From: Dysidea avara
Taxonomy: Eukaryota; Porifera; Demospongiae; Dictyoceratida; Dysideidae
Assembly: GCF_963678975.1 (NCBI RefSeq)
Contig: NC_089275.1
Location: 26,535,977 to 26,599,976 of the forward strand
Length of the DNA stretch: 64,000 bases
Direction of reading: 5' to 3'
Position numbers and translations under genes: made by a program. Under the pieces are notes generated by a model that was given only the letters and a program-made list of their open reading frames with translations, was not told the origin of the DNA and made no database searches. Numbering within the stretch: the first letter of the stretch is position 1; every line of letters starts with the position of its first letter. Shown here one piece after another: positions 1 through 12,075 of this stretch.

Positions 1-240
1 TTTTCACCATTAACCTACTATCACAGCCATTTCTTGACCGCCACCTTGGATTTCACATCTTTTTTCACCATAGCCTTTTTGGCGGTCGCACTCTTTTTTA
101 CAGTTGGTTTTTGGATTAGATATCACTTCATTTCGTATACCCCAAATCCAGCCAATGCCAGGGGCTTTTTTAACTTATCTTTTTTTCTTTACCACAGGAA
201 GAAAAAGATTCAAGATTAAAAGCAGATTTTTAATACTTAA
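1..240 (+). mobile_element. Composite element copy 1: right arm of foldback head plus linker
   Basis: Positions 1-122 match the right arm of the foldback heads at 11650-11810 and 62040-62183: the same order of motifs, ending in GGATTAGAT. The left arm lies before the window. Positions 123-240 are the linker that always follows the head, ending in a pyrimidine tract and CACAGGAAG. It is followed by a satellite array, as in the other copies. Confidence 0.85.
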
Positions 241-309
241 ACAATTTTTGATTTTATCAGTAATTATACAATTTATATATATATATATATTAAAATGCCA
301 ATTATTTCC

Positions 310-1565
310 TACAGGGTAACTTGTTTGCAGCTGATTTCTCTGCTGGGTGACTTGAAATGTATCTGAACTCTCTAAAGGGTGATTTGCATGTAGCTGAACT
401 CTCTACAGGATTCTCTCTACAGGGTAAATTGTTTCTAGCTGAACTCTCTATAGGGTTATCTATTTGTAGTTGAACTCTCTACAGGGTGATTTGTTTGTAG
501 CTGAACTCTCTACAAGATAATTTGTTTCTAGTTGATCTCTCTACAAGGTAACTAGTACATAGCTGAATTCTCTACAGGGTGGTTTTTTGTAGCTGAACTC
601 TCTACATATCTTCTAACTGGTCTCTTTACAGGATGACTTGTTTCTGGCTGATCTCTCTACAGGGTGACTTGTTTCTAGCTGAACTCTCTAAAGGGTAATT
701 TGTTTGCAGCTGAACTCTCTACATGGTGATTTCTTTGTAACTGAACTATCTACAAGGTGACTTCTTCTAGCTGAATCAGATATCTCTACAGGATGACTTT
801 TTCTAGCTGATCTCTCTACAGGGTGATCTGTTCGTAGCTGAACTCTCTACAGGATGATTTGTTTGCAGCTGAACTCTCTACAAGGTGACTTCTTCCAGCT
901 GATCTCTCTACAGGGTGATTTGTTTGTAGTTGAGCTATTTGCAAGGTGATTTGTTTGTACCTAAACTCTCTACAAGGTGATGTTTTCTATCTGATCTCTC
1001 TACTGGATGACTTGTTTCTATAGCTGATCTCTCTACAGGGTGAGTTGTTTCTAGCTGATCTCTCAATAGAGTTATAACTTGTTTGTATAGCTGAAATCTT
1101 TACAGGGTGGCTTTTTGATTGTTTATTGAACTTTCTATGTGGTGACTTGTTTGTAGCTGAACTCTCTACAGAGTGACTTACTTGTAGCTGAACATTATAT
1201 AAAGTAACTTGTTTGTTGCTGATCTCTATAGGGTAGCTACAGTAACTTGTTTATTTAGATGAACTCTCTACTGGGTAGTTTCTGTGTAGCTGAACTCTCT
1301 ACATAGTGATTTGTTTGTAGCTGAATTCTCTACTGAGTGAATTGTTGTAGCTGAACTCTCTACAGAGTGACTTGTTTATAGCTGAACTCTCTTCAGTATA
1401 ACTTGCAATGTTCTGAATCTCTACAGTGGTGTATTTGTAGCTAAGCTCTCTACAGGGTGATTTGCTTGTAGCTGAATTGTCTATAAGATTAACTGTTTGT
1501 AGCTGAACTCCCTATAGAATAACTTGCAATGTAATATAATTCTATAATGGAGTAAGTTATAAATG
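310..1565 (+). repeat. ~31-bp minisatellite array 1
   Basis: Tandem, diverged copies of a ~31-bp unit whose core reads GTAGCTGAACTCTCTACAGG followed by GTGATTTGTTT. Variants alternate CTGAACTC with CTGATCTC and TTGTTTG with TTGTTTC or TTCTTC. There is no coding capacity; short open frames here are by chance. The array lies between the linker and the conserved tail of composite copy 1. Confidence 0.95.
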
Positions 1566-1811
1566 TAGCTGAATGCTCTATTAGGGTGACTGTTCTATTA
1601 GAGTATCTCAATCTCGCATTTGCTACACGTAGTTGCCTTTCAAATCATAACTCAGTGGTTTGTAATCCGGTTCTTCTGTACTACTGCAAGGACTTTCTAT
1701 AATGGTTATTACAGCTGCATACCGATTTTCAGCTCATTGCTCTAAGTGGTTTTTCTGATAGGCGTGAAAACTAATAGTTTTTATTCATAAAAATCGATCG
1801 CGTAATTGTGA
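1566..1811 (+). mobile_element. Composite element copy 1: start of tail, interrupted
   Basis: Begins with the motif CTGTTCTATTAGAGTATCTC, shared with the tails at 14680, 20300 and 63940. The tail stops at 1811, where a 6.75 kb element is inserted, and resumes at 8567 with the expected next bases (a GTTGGATTTTGTGTCATATC stretch). Confidence 0.85.
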
Positions 1812-2400
1812 GGTGGGGTCTATTCTACGGAACGGAACGGAATGGAATGGAATGATGGACTAAACTATGGAATGGAATGCTTTTTCAAATTGAAGCTTAC
1901 AGCTTACCGTTGCTGTACAAGTTATCGGTGGCACCTCCAGCAAGTAATCAAACATACCCCAAAGAAAAATAAAACAAATTTAAGGATCGATTGTGGGTTC
2001 TTGTTGGTTGTCATTAGTAATGAAGTACTAATTGTGGGAATAGCTGTGTTCATCTTTGGATGTATCAAATAGGGAACTTAATGCGTGACTTGTTTTTACT
2101 AGTATGTGAGTTGTTTTTGCTTACTTTGACTTTAGAATGTACAGTCTGGGGCCGCCTTTCTAATCGGCATAAATCAGTATATAGCTACACTAAAATGGAA
2201 ACAAGTATGGTGACCAGCTGAATCAACTTAGTCTAAGCAAAATCTAAAGGAATTTTGTGCAGTACGTGAGGAGCAAACATTCAGATACCTCAAGGAGGCT
2301 ATATCATTAACAGTGTAGTGGACTAATGCCAGATATCTCAGCCTGAGTAGTGAGTTGAATCCAGGATGGGGTCTATTTTACAGAATAGAATGCTTTTTGA
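1812..2400 (+). repeat. Left terminal inverted repeat of the 6.75 kb element
   Basis: Pairs with 7918-8566. It starts with a GGAAC/GGAAT pentamer run (1829-1852), then a block around 1990-2040 that matches the inverse of 8300-8380, then a block at 2250-2345 that matches the inverse of 8030-8130. Confidence 0.8.
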
Positions 2401-2862
2401 ATCAAAACTTGCAGCTTGGCTAGCCGCTATCATTGCTGAAATTGCATTTTATCAGTGGTACCTCCAGGAAAATGGAATGGGATAATAATAAAATATTAAT
2501 AGCTGTCTCATGTAGTGATTGTTCTCCTACCTGATATACCAAGCAGGTCTCTTCAATTCATTTATTTCATGACCAAGGCAAGTTTTGTTACTACTATACA
2601 GTAGCCAATTGGATGTCAGTTGTTTCTGCTGATCTTGACAAGATAAATAGTTTAGAAGACCACTCAATTTCTTCAGTTTCAGAGCATATAATATCCAAAG
2701 AGAAACTAACTAAAAGGTTACTGGTGACAGGAAAAGGCTAGTTGATCATGACTTTATTCAGTCTAATAAACAGAATATATGGTTGATTGAGTGAGGTATC
2801 ACTTTCAGATGACCAGTGATGAGATGCATGGATTCATCAAATTTTTGTTGCGGTTGGAGACA
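2401..2862. other. Interior of the 6.75 kb element, nothing recognised
   Basis: AT-rich, no long ORF. A second GGAATGGGATAAT motif near 2472 echoes the terminal pentamers. No gene or structured repeat could be supported. Confidence 0.5.
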
Positions 2863-2960
2863 TCAAGACTCACGGTAGTGAGTCGCGAGGCCAAGAAGCA
2901 CAAAGCACGCGCCCACAATAATAAACACGCGACCACTACTGTGAGTCATTTACATGAGGG
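2863..2960 (+). mobile_element. TCAAGACTC-type terminus with 18-nt stem-loop
   Basis: Preceded by A and starting TCAAGACTCACGGTAGTGAG; GACTCAC-GGTA-GTGAGTC forms a perfect 7-bp stem. The next ~85 bases (GGCCAAGAA, GCGCCCA, CACGCGACCACTACTGTGAG) are shared with 16491 and 37611. A further shared block lies ~450 bp downstream (3315-3365 versus 36250-36300), so this is the end of a dispersed element family. Its terminus is an imperfect inverse of the composite-element tail. Confidence 0.7.
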
Positions 2961-5428
2961 ATCGATTACGCAATCTTTTAAAATCCGCATGGTGAAATCT
3001 CAGGTTTACTAAAAGATTCCACCTCGAAACCAGGGGCACGTAACCTTTGTATAATGATAACTACCACACGAAAAGTCAGGCGAATTGTTGGAGTAGTTTG
3101 TTCCATCGCCCACCCATTTACCATGCGTTAATTGAATTATTTATTCAACTGTGCACCGTTCTTTTTTTAATTTTCTTCGTCATTGCATCCCATTGAAGTG
3201 ATTTTTCTTTCAACCATGAAGTCATATTGTAAGAAGGCTGCGGCTATCAGGGGCTTTTTACACAATGTATCTGTACATTTAATTTCGCTAAAAGTTGTTT
3301 GTTAGTTTATGAGATCGCTTTTGTGCTCTTTGAAGATTCAAACTTGCTGCCATGATGTCGAGGTGTGAGGCACCCGCCTCAATTCCCAAACCCAAACAGT
3401 GTGGAAGTGGGCAAGGTCATTAGCCATAGTGAACTGGCTGATTTGATAGACACTGTGCTGTCAACTCTTGGTTTAATTGTGAGCAGTCACTGATTTGTTT
3501 TAATTTTGCCACGGTATGCCTCCACTGACTCGTCAGTGTGACTCCGGCCCATGCAGTGCTGTACATAGATATAGCCAGCTGTTTCATACCCGCTGTAGTG
3601 ATACAGTTGAAGTAATTTACTGCTACATTACCTGTGCACGTTTCTAATCCCGCCCCAGTCCTTCAGTGTCTGTGAAACTTCAGTGTTGACTTAAAAAGCC
3701 AGCATCAGCGCATCACCTTTCAGTCACAGCACTTCGTAGACCCTCATGCAACCACCCACAATTATAGAAACTCTTTAATGATAGCATGATATATTGTAAT
3801 AGTAAACATTTACATTATGATGATCCCATAAATTTTTTTTTTAAATGACTACAATAGCACAAGAAGCCAGATACGCTAGTGTTTGGCTATAAAGTACCAC
3901 CAAGAGTTCATAATATAGTAGTGGGGTCTTGGTACCACATATTATTTTTTCTTCAACATTTGCGTGATTTGTCCATTGACCATAAACTCACCCGCCAACA
4001 GTCACAACATCAGTATCCACCCTGCATACACAGAAAGGGATACAGTATGGTAAGGCACAGCTATCTAAAAACATGTAATCATAGTCAGACTAACATGTCA
4101 ACAAACACTTACTTCCACTATTATGATTATTGTTAAAGTGAGCATCTAACATAGTCATTCCCAAGATGTATTCAGCACACTGCAGCAATTGATGACCAAT
4201 TTTGGAATACATTACTTGACTTCTTTTGTGGTTCCACTTACATTGTTGACATAACAATTTTTGTTACTAGGAGACATATAAACTAGGAGGGACTAATGGT
4301 TATAGCATAATGGTAAACAAGTTACAACAGCAAAGGAAATTTTAATAAACTAGGATTGATTGGATAGAAGACAATTTGTAGTTTTTCCAGTCCTGATTGT
4401 TTGAGGATAAGCACATTAGCTGCTATAAGCATGAAAAAGCAAGACATACTAAATTTCAACACAAGGTTTATGATGCAAACTCATTATGTATCTACCAATG
4501 TGTTACCCTACCACCCCCCTTGGATATAAGTGGGGCTTTACAAGGTAAATCGATATGAAACTGCTGCTTCACTATGGGGCATTTGACAATCATTCATTAA
4601 GCACCCAAGTATTTTTTCTATGCTGTCAAATCCCCCACGTTGCAACTGGAGGCTGGAGCCAATGGTAGGGATTTAACACAATAGGTCTGTCCTACCTTGG
4701 GGAATTTAACAGTCGGTTGTGCCCACTATAGCCCTATATTATGCCCGAAGGGGGGGGGGGGTTAGTAGGGAAATACGTTGATATGTGCATTATATATAAT
4801 ATGGTGCATCTACTGGGGTAAGTAGACTAAGCCTGTACCTTGTGGGCCTAAGCATGTTCCTCTCCTGATTTGAAAAATAATCTTTTATTGCCTGCCCCTA
4901 ACTGGAGTTTGCCTGACACCTTCAACATTATAAAAAGCTATCTAAAATGGTTAATTTAGCTTTGACCATTGGCAAACTATAATTGCAACACTCAACAATT
5001 ATATCAGAGTATACATAACTCTATATATCTGCCCAGTTATTATATAGTAGGGTCCATGGTTGTCTTAGATCTGCACATATTATCTTCACATCAATTGATT
5101 AATGCACAGTAATTATGGTATACTGTATGTACACATTGAGCTCAAAAATATTAACTTTTTAGTTTTGTAGTATTGACTTACTTGCTAATCATTCAAATGC
5201 CTGACACATTATTTATAGCCAAAGATTTCACCATACAATAGAGGAAGCCATAAAAGTATATAGCCTTATAGCCTTTCCTGAACTGCTGATGGAAGCATTT
5301 GTCTGCTCTTGACAACTTAGTTGGTTGAAATGTTGAGAAAAAAATCTTTCATTTTTAGCTGTTTTCTCACTAGGGTTCAGCTCAACTTGTTCGCAGTCTT
5401 ACCCACACAGCTGCTAGAACAAGCCAGC
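2961..5428. other. Non-coding interior of the 6.75 kb element
   Basis: No credible ORF. A homopolymer of ~12 G is at 4749-4760. The block 5330-5400 resembles the right half of the TIR element at 29440-29610 (shared GCTGTTTT and GGTTCAGCTCAAC stretches), suggesting an old fragment of that family. Confidence 0.4.
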
Positions 5429-5823
5429 TAGTCTCGTGTAGCCAGACCCTTTTCTTTCTTTTGTGTGGGGACAGGAAAGAAAAGGGTCTGGTGAACATAG
5501 TATAGAATCGTCGTTGGGCTATCCCGAGATTGTGGGGATTCTACTGTGCCGCTTCCGGATTGTTGATTGACACGAATGACATAATTTGCTAATATTTGCA
5601 TCATTTGCATCCTGTTACTATAGCTACTACTGAAATATCTATGGCAACAGTATGCAAATGCAGCATATCACGTCATATGCACCCACAAACAATCCGGAAG
5701 CTGCGCACTAAAATCCCCACAATCTCGGATAGGCCAACGATGATGCTATACTATGTTCACCAGACCCTTTTCTTTCCCCACCCCCACACAAAAGAATGAA
5801 AAGTGTCTGGCTACGCGAGACTA
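5429..5823. mobile_element. 395-bp MITE with long inverted repeats
   Basis: Starts TAGTCTCGTGTAGCCAGACC and ends with the inverse (GTCTGGCTACGCGAGACTA). The inner inverted blocks include the pair around 5495-5560 and 5690-5755 (CCCACAATCTCGGATAGGCC region). Open frames inside are by-products of the inverted repeats. A related but distinct element is at 35758-36160. Confidence 0.8.
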
Positions 5824-6399
5824 CAAGCTAGCTGCAAGGATCTGGCCTACAAAAGCACATATATATAATCCCAGGAAGCTACTATGGCGTGGGGGATTCC
5901 TGTCTAATATTACAACGGTAGTTATATATCCGTTTACAATGACTTATACACGAACTTACTCGGCAATTCGCTGGGAGAATAGTGTGATGCATTCAGCACC
6001 TTCATGTCCATTCCGAGGCATACATTCAGCAACAACTCGCAGCCAATTCGTCTCCACTTGTTACGCACACAGACTAGTTATATCACTAATCCACCACTTC
6101 AGGAAGAACCATTAAGATGGTAGCCTCGACTTTTTCACTATCCCCGGTTCTTATTTTAACGTGAAACATCACGCAAAATATCACGTGAGTCCTTGAGGGG
6201 AATTTGAATGAGTTTTCTCTTAGCAAGTCACTTTTAGTAGCGCTTCTAAACACTGAACTTGAAACTTTGTTACTGATTTAGCTAGCTAATCTGATACTGA
6301 AGCTGTTATTACGCATGCATGCATGCATGCAGTGTCTCCTATGTAATATAATTGCCAATCTTCAGTAACTGTGTGTTCTCCATTCAACAAAAAGTAGTG

Positions 6400-7035
6400 A
6401 TATCCTGTGCCAAAAACAGCCCAGCTGTAAAAAAAGGCGAGGTCAAGAATGTACAAGTACATGTTCATGGAGTAACTACAACCAAAAGACATGATATCAA
6501 AATCTGGCCAAGAAAGCATTAATTTTACAGTATAGGCACTTTTATGCATTCGTTTTCTATATGCTTCACATTATCACATCCAGCTAGCTGTACATGTGTG
6601 CTTGCAATATAAACAATACTACTGAGATGACAAAAGATGATTACACTGCATTGTTACCAAAATTAATTTAACTAAAAATTTACAATTGGTTTCTACTTGG
6701 CCATCTTTTTATTCTAATATACAGTGCAAAAAGATGGCCAAGTAGAAACCAATTGTAAATTTTTAGTTAAATTAATTTTGGTAACAATGCAGTGTAATCA
6801 TCTTTTATCATCTCAGTAGTATTGTTTATATTGCAAGCACACATGTACAGCTAGCTGGATGTGATAATGTGAAGCATATAGAAAATGGATGCATAAAAGT
6901 GCCTATACTGTAAATGCTTTCTTGGCCAGATTTTGATATCATGTCTTTTGGTTGTAGTTACTCCATGAACATGTACTTGTGCATTCTTGGCCTTGCCTTT
7001 TTTTACAGCTGGGCTGTTTTTGGCACAGGATTAAA
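6400..7035. mobile_element. Foldback element, ~310-bp arms
   Basis: Arms 6400-6710 and 6728-7035 are near-perfect inverses around a ~17-bp centre (the GGCCATCTTTTT / AAAAAGATGGCC pair at about 6701-6738). The ends carry ATATCC followed by AAAACAGCC and CAGCTGTAAAAAAAGGC, the same end logic (ACAGC..GCTGT mini-palindrome, then A-run, then GC-rich) as the composite-element head and the element at 41916. No transposase. Confidence 0.85.
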
Positions 7036-7917
7036 TATCCAAAAGCAAACTGACTGTATAACATTAATTCACGTTCTTTATATTTTCTCAATTTTGAGCC
7101 TGTATACAAATAATTAAATTTTTCTTAGTCAATAGAAATCCTAGAATAAGATGGGAGAAAATTTGTCTTTGGTTACCTATAACAACTTCTGCAACTTCAA
7201 AGGAAAATGAAGAAAGCTTACAGACAAATCAATAAAATTAGTACAACTACAATAAGGTGATACAGATTTAAATACTTAATATGAATTAGAACCTTTAGAT
7301 AATTATTGTTCCAAAGCAAAATTATTTATGGAGAAAACAAAGACTGGTGAGATCTTAGTTAATTAACGACAGTGGTTGGAGATTAAAAGGGTGGTAACTT
7401 CTTGTTCTTGATTATGTTCAAAGTGGAGGTACAAATCAAAATGGGATATCAATTTCATTTTTGAAAAATTTGTATACATAAATAATCTAGCATTACTGTA
7501 TTCATTTGTCCTCCACTTAAATATGCTACAACAGTGTTGGTACATTGGCAGTCTACCTTGAAATCTCAACTCTAGAGTAGATCCAACACAGAGCAGCCTG
7601 CACTGTAACAAATACATGTGATCCCACTGTAATTTCATGGACCAGCTGGACTGGGAATCACTTGAAAATAGATGAACAAATTTAACCTGTTTTGTTTGAA
7701 GCGAAGCATGTGAAATGTTACACTTAAGAACTCCTAGGATTCTTAGGTGATATGTAACTAATGTTAGTGTTCCGTTTCAGGTCTGACTAGATACATTGAA
7801 ATTACACACACAACACACATCTTGGTCCAAATCACGTTTGCCTGGTGGCTATGGGTATGGTTTCACATGCATAGAAGGCTTATAATTGAGATTTGGTTGA
7901 TCTTGGAGTTTTGGCAT

Positions 7918-8566
7918 TTAGCCTGATTCAAGGCTAGCAATCAGACACATCCTTGAATTTGTGCAACAGAAAAAAATTAGCTCACTATTGAATGCATCTG
8001 GCATTAGTCCACTGCACCGGCTGTTAATAACTCCACGCATACACTTCAATGATATTTGCAGAATATAGCCTCCTAGCGGTCTTCCAAAATATTTGCTCCT
8101 CACACACTGTATAAAATTCTTCAAGTTTTAATTCAGCTGGCTCTTTCCTGTTACCAGTGTCTTCCTGCTTGCTTTATTTGTACACTGACTTATGACTTGA
8201 AAAGCCATCCCAGACTGTTTTCTAAAGTCAAAATAAGCAAAACAGCTCACATACTATTAACTTTGGTAAGAACAAGTGCCCTTCTTGATATATCCGTAGA
8301 TGAACCATGGATGAACATCACTGATACAGCTCATCCCACAATTAATACTTCGTTACTAATGACAACCAACAAGAACCCGCAATCAATCCTTTAATTCTTT
8401 TTATCTTATGTTTAATCACCCACTGGAGGTGCCACTGATAACTTGTAAGGGAAGTTTCAGCAATGGTAAGTTGCAAGCTTCAATTTGAGAAAGTGTTCTG
8501 TTCTGTGGTTTAGTCCATCATTCTGTTCCGTTCCATTCCATTCCATTCCATAGAATAGACTCCACC
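7918..8566 (-). repeat. Right terminal inverted repeat of the 6.75 kb element
   Basis: Inverse of 1812-2400. On the minus strand, 8124-7918 is open for 68 codons, while the matching left arm is frameshifted and has a stop, so the arm may contain a degenerate coding fragment. I do not recognise the product. Confidence 0.75.
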
Positions 8567-8635
8567 TAATTGTGACATAGGTTGGATTTTGTGTCATATC
8601 TCCATGGTCTTTAGCTCGATTCCTTTCAAATATGG
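8567..8635 (+). mobile_element. Composite element copy 1: tail continued after the insertion
   Basis: Resumes the tail with the second target-duplication copy TAATTGTGA, followed by the conserved GTGTCATATCTCCATGGTC and CGATTCCTTTCAAA stretches also seen at 21060-21100. It breaks off near 8633. Confidence 0.75.
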
Positions 8636-8720
8636 ATCCGACGATTATGCCAGCATAAATTTGAGCATAATGGATATATTAAAGCATTGAGCATAATGCC
8701 AGCATAACAGACAAAAATTT
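8633..8720 (+). mobile_element. Fragment related to the ATTATGCTCATAAT hAT-type MITE
   Basis: GGATCCGACGATTATGCCAG followed by repeated GAGCATAAT and CCAGCATAA words resembles the end of the MITE at 52828-53391 (GGACCCGCCGATTATGC). No second end or target duplication found, so only a fragment is called. Confidence 0.45.
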
Positions 8721-9593
8721 TATAATAAAGAATGACTAAAGAAAGCACTACATTATTTTTGTTAAGTGTGTGCTTATATTTGAAATAGCTATAAACTTGC
8801 CACGAGGTATGCCAGTTCTCTACAACACCATAAGCATGGCAGCTGGGGAAAAAGATAAAAATGGTATGAAAAATTTGTGACATTTCATCTGATTCTTCGA
8901 GTGAATATGACTTTGGTGGCGAGATTTCTTCTCAAAGCAGCATGCATGTGTAACGTCAAGGACTACAAGTGCAATGGAAACAGCTCAGAACAAAACTGCT
9001 AGTAGCAGGTCACTGTTATTAGTTTTGCAAAGGCCAACATCTTCAGATCTGTGTTGGAAAAGAATTGTCTGCCAAAATCTGCCAAAAGGAAAGAAACGCA
9101 AGGTTTCATCGTCATCCTGTAGCACTGATCCCAAATCAGTCACTCCTACTCAAAGATGTTCAGAGTTTCCAGGTGAGCTTTTTTGGAATTTCAGCTGGAA
9201 AATTGTTTTGTCATAGCTGTCAAGAAGAGTTGTCACTTAAGCGAAGTATTATCAAGAACCATGTTGCATCATTGAAGCAGAAGACCAGTAAATCAGCAAG
9301 AATCAAACAACAAATCAGGGATAAATCAATTGTAGAATCACTAAAAACCTATGAAGCTAATGCTAACCCAAGAGGAGAAAGCTTGCCTGAAGCTCAGAAA
9401 TTGTATCGGTGGTAACAGCTTGCTTGAATGCTGGAATTCCATTAACAAAAATAGAGTCCCAACGTGGAATACTTGAAGAGCATGCATACAGATTAACTGA
9501 TACTAGAGGAATATTTAATCTTATACCATTTGTTCCCAGCCAAGAACAGCAAAAAATTTATGAAGAACTGAGTGAGCAGTATGTGTCTATAAT

Positions 9594-10216
9594 TGTGGCC
9601 TAATTTTGGAAAACCATTGATATATGCACATGCATTTATTAAAATTCGTTTTATTAGTTCTTTGTTGTCTACAGGGACAGAGGGACTAAGTTTCAGCTTT
9701 ATAAGATAAGCAGTGTGGGAAATACAGCAGTAGAGACCTAGACAAGTGAATAAATCAATATGTACAGAAGACATTGAGAAAATGATCTACAGGTGCTTAC
9801 ATAAACCATCATAACCTACTGATACAACAGTGTACGGAGTTGAATCTTTGCTCATTCTATTTGCCATGAATGTATGAATCCACCAAGGTATAGTTTTTGT
9901 CAAAGGTGTTCTTCTGTGATCCGGAAGGAAAGCAAATTCATTAAAGAAAAATTGTCATAAATTCTTTCGTCACTGCAACATAAACAATCATCCATAATGC
10001 AAAAGCACACCTGTGTATGAAGGAATTTTGAACTCCCTATACATGATGATTCCCAGGATTTATCCACTGGAGTGTCAATTTGCTGACCAGCACGGTGATA
10101 AAAACTTTTGTAAATTTTATTCTGAAGCTTGCATTTTTTACCCATTGTGTTTGAATGCATTTCATTACTGAAGTACTATTGTGTGTAGATCAATGATTAT
10201 CTAAAATTAGGTCACA
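9594..10216 (-). mobile_element. 623-bp TIR element inside the hAT gene
   Basis: Ends are TGTGGCCTAATTTTGGAAAA and its inverse (TCTAAAATTAGGTCACA). Homologous to the 645-bp element at 33635-34279. It splits the hAT gene in its core. Carries on the minus strand a degenerate ORF starting MGKKCKLQNK (10144 downward) shared with the other copy. The other TGTGACC-ended elements in this window are bounded by TA; here the boundary dinucleotide is not clear-cut. Confidence 0.85.
9903..10144 (-). pseudogene. Conserved short ORF of the TGTGACC element, copy 1
   Basis: Begins MGKKCKLQNKIYKSFYHRAG and includes PVDKSWESSC and CSDERIY. The plus-strand copy at 33706-34084 has MGKKRKLQKK, MDKSWASSC and CGDERIYRRS in the same order, so both derive from one protein of roughly 130 residues. 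It is basic at the N-terminus with a CxxC. I do not recognise the family; it could be a captured host fragment or an element protein. Confidence 0.45.
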
Positions 10217-11973
10217 ATTTTTGATGGAACTAAAAGGATTGGAGAAGCCTTTGCAGTTGTGCTGCACTTTATTTCTGACAAGCAACTCAAGCAAAGGTTT
10301 ATTAAATTTTAGATATTCACGAAGTCTATGACAGGTGAAGAAATTGCCCGGGAAGTCATAAGCATTCTGCAAGTTACATATGGAATCTGTGCAAATAAAT
10401 CACTGGCATTCATGCATGATAGGGCATCAGTGAATGGTTGTGCTATGCGAACTATCAAACTGTTTTTCCACATGTTATAGATGTTGGCTGCTACTCACAT
10501 ATGATTGACCTAGTAGGTGAGAAATTTGAATGATACACCTATTTTGGATGAATTTATCACATTTTGGATAAGTTTATTTGCTCATAGTTCTCTTGCAAAA
10601 GTAGAATGGAGAACTAAAACAAGGATATCAGTAAAATCATTTTGTGCTACCAGGTGGTGGAGCAGTTGGGAGGTTTTTCATCAGGTGTTTTTACTTTTTG
10701 GGGATGTTTTACCTGTTTTAAAAGAAACAAAGGCATCACCTGTAACAAGTAGCAAGCTTCTGCAATTGTTTTCTGACAGGCGCAAAGTCGAATTTCTACA
10801 ATTAGAACTTCCAGCAGTTGTTAATGCAGGGGAGCCATTTGTTAAGGTAGCATACAAACTTGAAGGAGATAGTACCTTGGTATTACCTCCTTCAAGTTAG
10901 AAGGAGATAGTACCTTGGTATTCAGGTGCTATGAGATATTTAGCACATTATATAAGCAGCTATAAAGTTGCAAAACTTTCCCAATCTCCATGCTGTGGTC
11001 AACAAGTTGGTTGGCAGATCAACTGAATTGCTCAACAAGTTTATACAATATGGAAAAGCATGGATTCAACCAGGAATGCAATATTTCAAAATAATGAACT
11101 GTCTGTGAGTTTGTCTGCCTTCAAAGCTGCTTGTCTTTTTGTCCCAGTCAAACTAAAGGAAATGAAACCAGATATCACTATTGTTAACACATTAAGGAAC
11201 TTCACCTTTCTTAATAGTCAGAGCATTTTGGATGATCTCAAATCTGAGTTTACTCAATATGTTGCAAAAGCAGTAGATGTAGACACCCTCCTTTGGTGGC
11301 TAAATCACAGTGAAGAGCTCCCAAATTGGTCATCAGCTGCACAAATAGTAGTGTTGGTCCAACCATCTGTTGAAAGAGTATTTTCAATACTGAAAGCATC
11401 ATTTGGACACCTGCAGGACAATGCACTGCAGGATTACATTGAGTCTTCATTAATGCTACAGTAAAACTGGATACTTTGTTGTATTGTTAATCTAATCCAA
11501 AACAGCCAAGCTGTAAAAAAAGTGTGCGGCCCTCAGAAAGGCTATGGTGAAAAAAGATGTGAAATCCAAGGTGGCGGCCAAGAAATGGCTGTGATGGTAG
11601 GTTAATGGTAAAAATTTTAATAATGACAATTCAGGTCAATTTTGTGAAGCGGCACAAAAATTGACCTGAATTGTCGTTATTAAAATTTTTACCATTAACC
11701 TACCATCACAGCCATTTCTTGGCCGCCACCTTGGATTTCACATCTTTTTTCACCATAGCCTTTCTGAGGGCCGCACACTTTTTTTACAGCTTGGCTGTTT
11801 TGGATTAGATTTCATTTCTTTTTGTATTTGTATACCCCAAAGCCGGCCTATGGCCAGCTTTGGGACTTTTTTAACCTATGTTTTTTTTCTTTACTACAGG
11901 AAGAAGAAAAGATGAAGTAGATGTACTTTGAATATTTTATCAGTAAATGTACAAATTATATATATAATACATA

Positions 11974-12075
11974 TGTGACCGGATTTGCGAAAAGGGGCCT
12001 TCCACACACATCCAATTTGCCAACTTTGACAATTGATAACTTCAGATTGGAAAGAGCTATTGCCTTGAAATTTGG
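11974..12075 (+). mobile_element. Truncated TGTGACCGG MITE end
   Basis: TA followed by TGTGACCGGATTTGCGAAAA, the end of the 251-bp MITE family at 44731 and 54832. The second end is missing; the sequence runs into the satellite array. Confidence 0.7.

Larger units (their letters stand above)
1812..8566. mobile_element. 6.75 kb element with ~0.6 kb TIRs and 9-bp target duplication (Mutator-like by structure)
   Basis: Left end begins GGTGGGGTCTATTCTACGG; right end is the inverse, ending AGAATAGACTCCACC. Flanks are a perfect 9-bp direct repeat TAATTGTGA (1803-1811 and 8567-8575), and the flanking sequences join to give the uninterrupted tail of the composite element seen at other loci. Left-arm sequence 1812-2400 matches the reverse complement of 7918-8566 with divergence and small gaps. 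A 9-bp duplication with long TIRs is typical of Mutator-like elements, but I see no transposase, so it is non-autonomous or decayed. The interior holds smaller insertions (5429-5823, 6400-7035) and a TCAAGACTC-type terminus at 2863. Confidence 0.85.
8880..11464 (+). pseudogene. hAT-family transposase pseudogene, interrupted
   Basis: Broken gene of a hAT-type transposase (cut-and-paste DNA transposition). In order: an acidic Ser-rich N-terminus (8885-8950); a BED-like zinc finger (frame at 9065-9415, Cys-x2-Cys followed by His near 9220-9270); the segment LTKIESQRGILEEHAYRLTD (9439 on) typical of hAT-like proteins; then, after an inserted 623-bp element (9594-10216), the RNase H-like core with FDGTKRIGEAFAVV (about 10221) and MHDRASVN (about 10413); and the C-terminal dimerisation domain (11060-11464) with PSVERVFSILKASFGHLQDN and DYIESSLMLQ. 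Stops and frameshifts occur at about 10309, 10478-10512 and 10900-11060. The terminal inverted repeats were not identified. It ends just upstream of composite copy 2. Confidence 0.88.

Noticed and set aside
310-1565. Regularly repeated ~31-bp units resembling a CRISPR array
   Set aside because: Units are contiguous and diverge as a tandem minisatellite, with no unique spacers, in eukaryotic DNA.
1829-1860. GGAAT/GGAAC run as pericentromeric satellite
   Set aside because: Only a few pentamers, and they are part of the terminal inverted repeat of the 6.75 kb element.
5428-6115. ORFs of 60-120 codons around the 5.4-5.8 kb MITE
   Set aside because: They arise from inverted repeats read in several frames; no domain or conservation.
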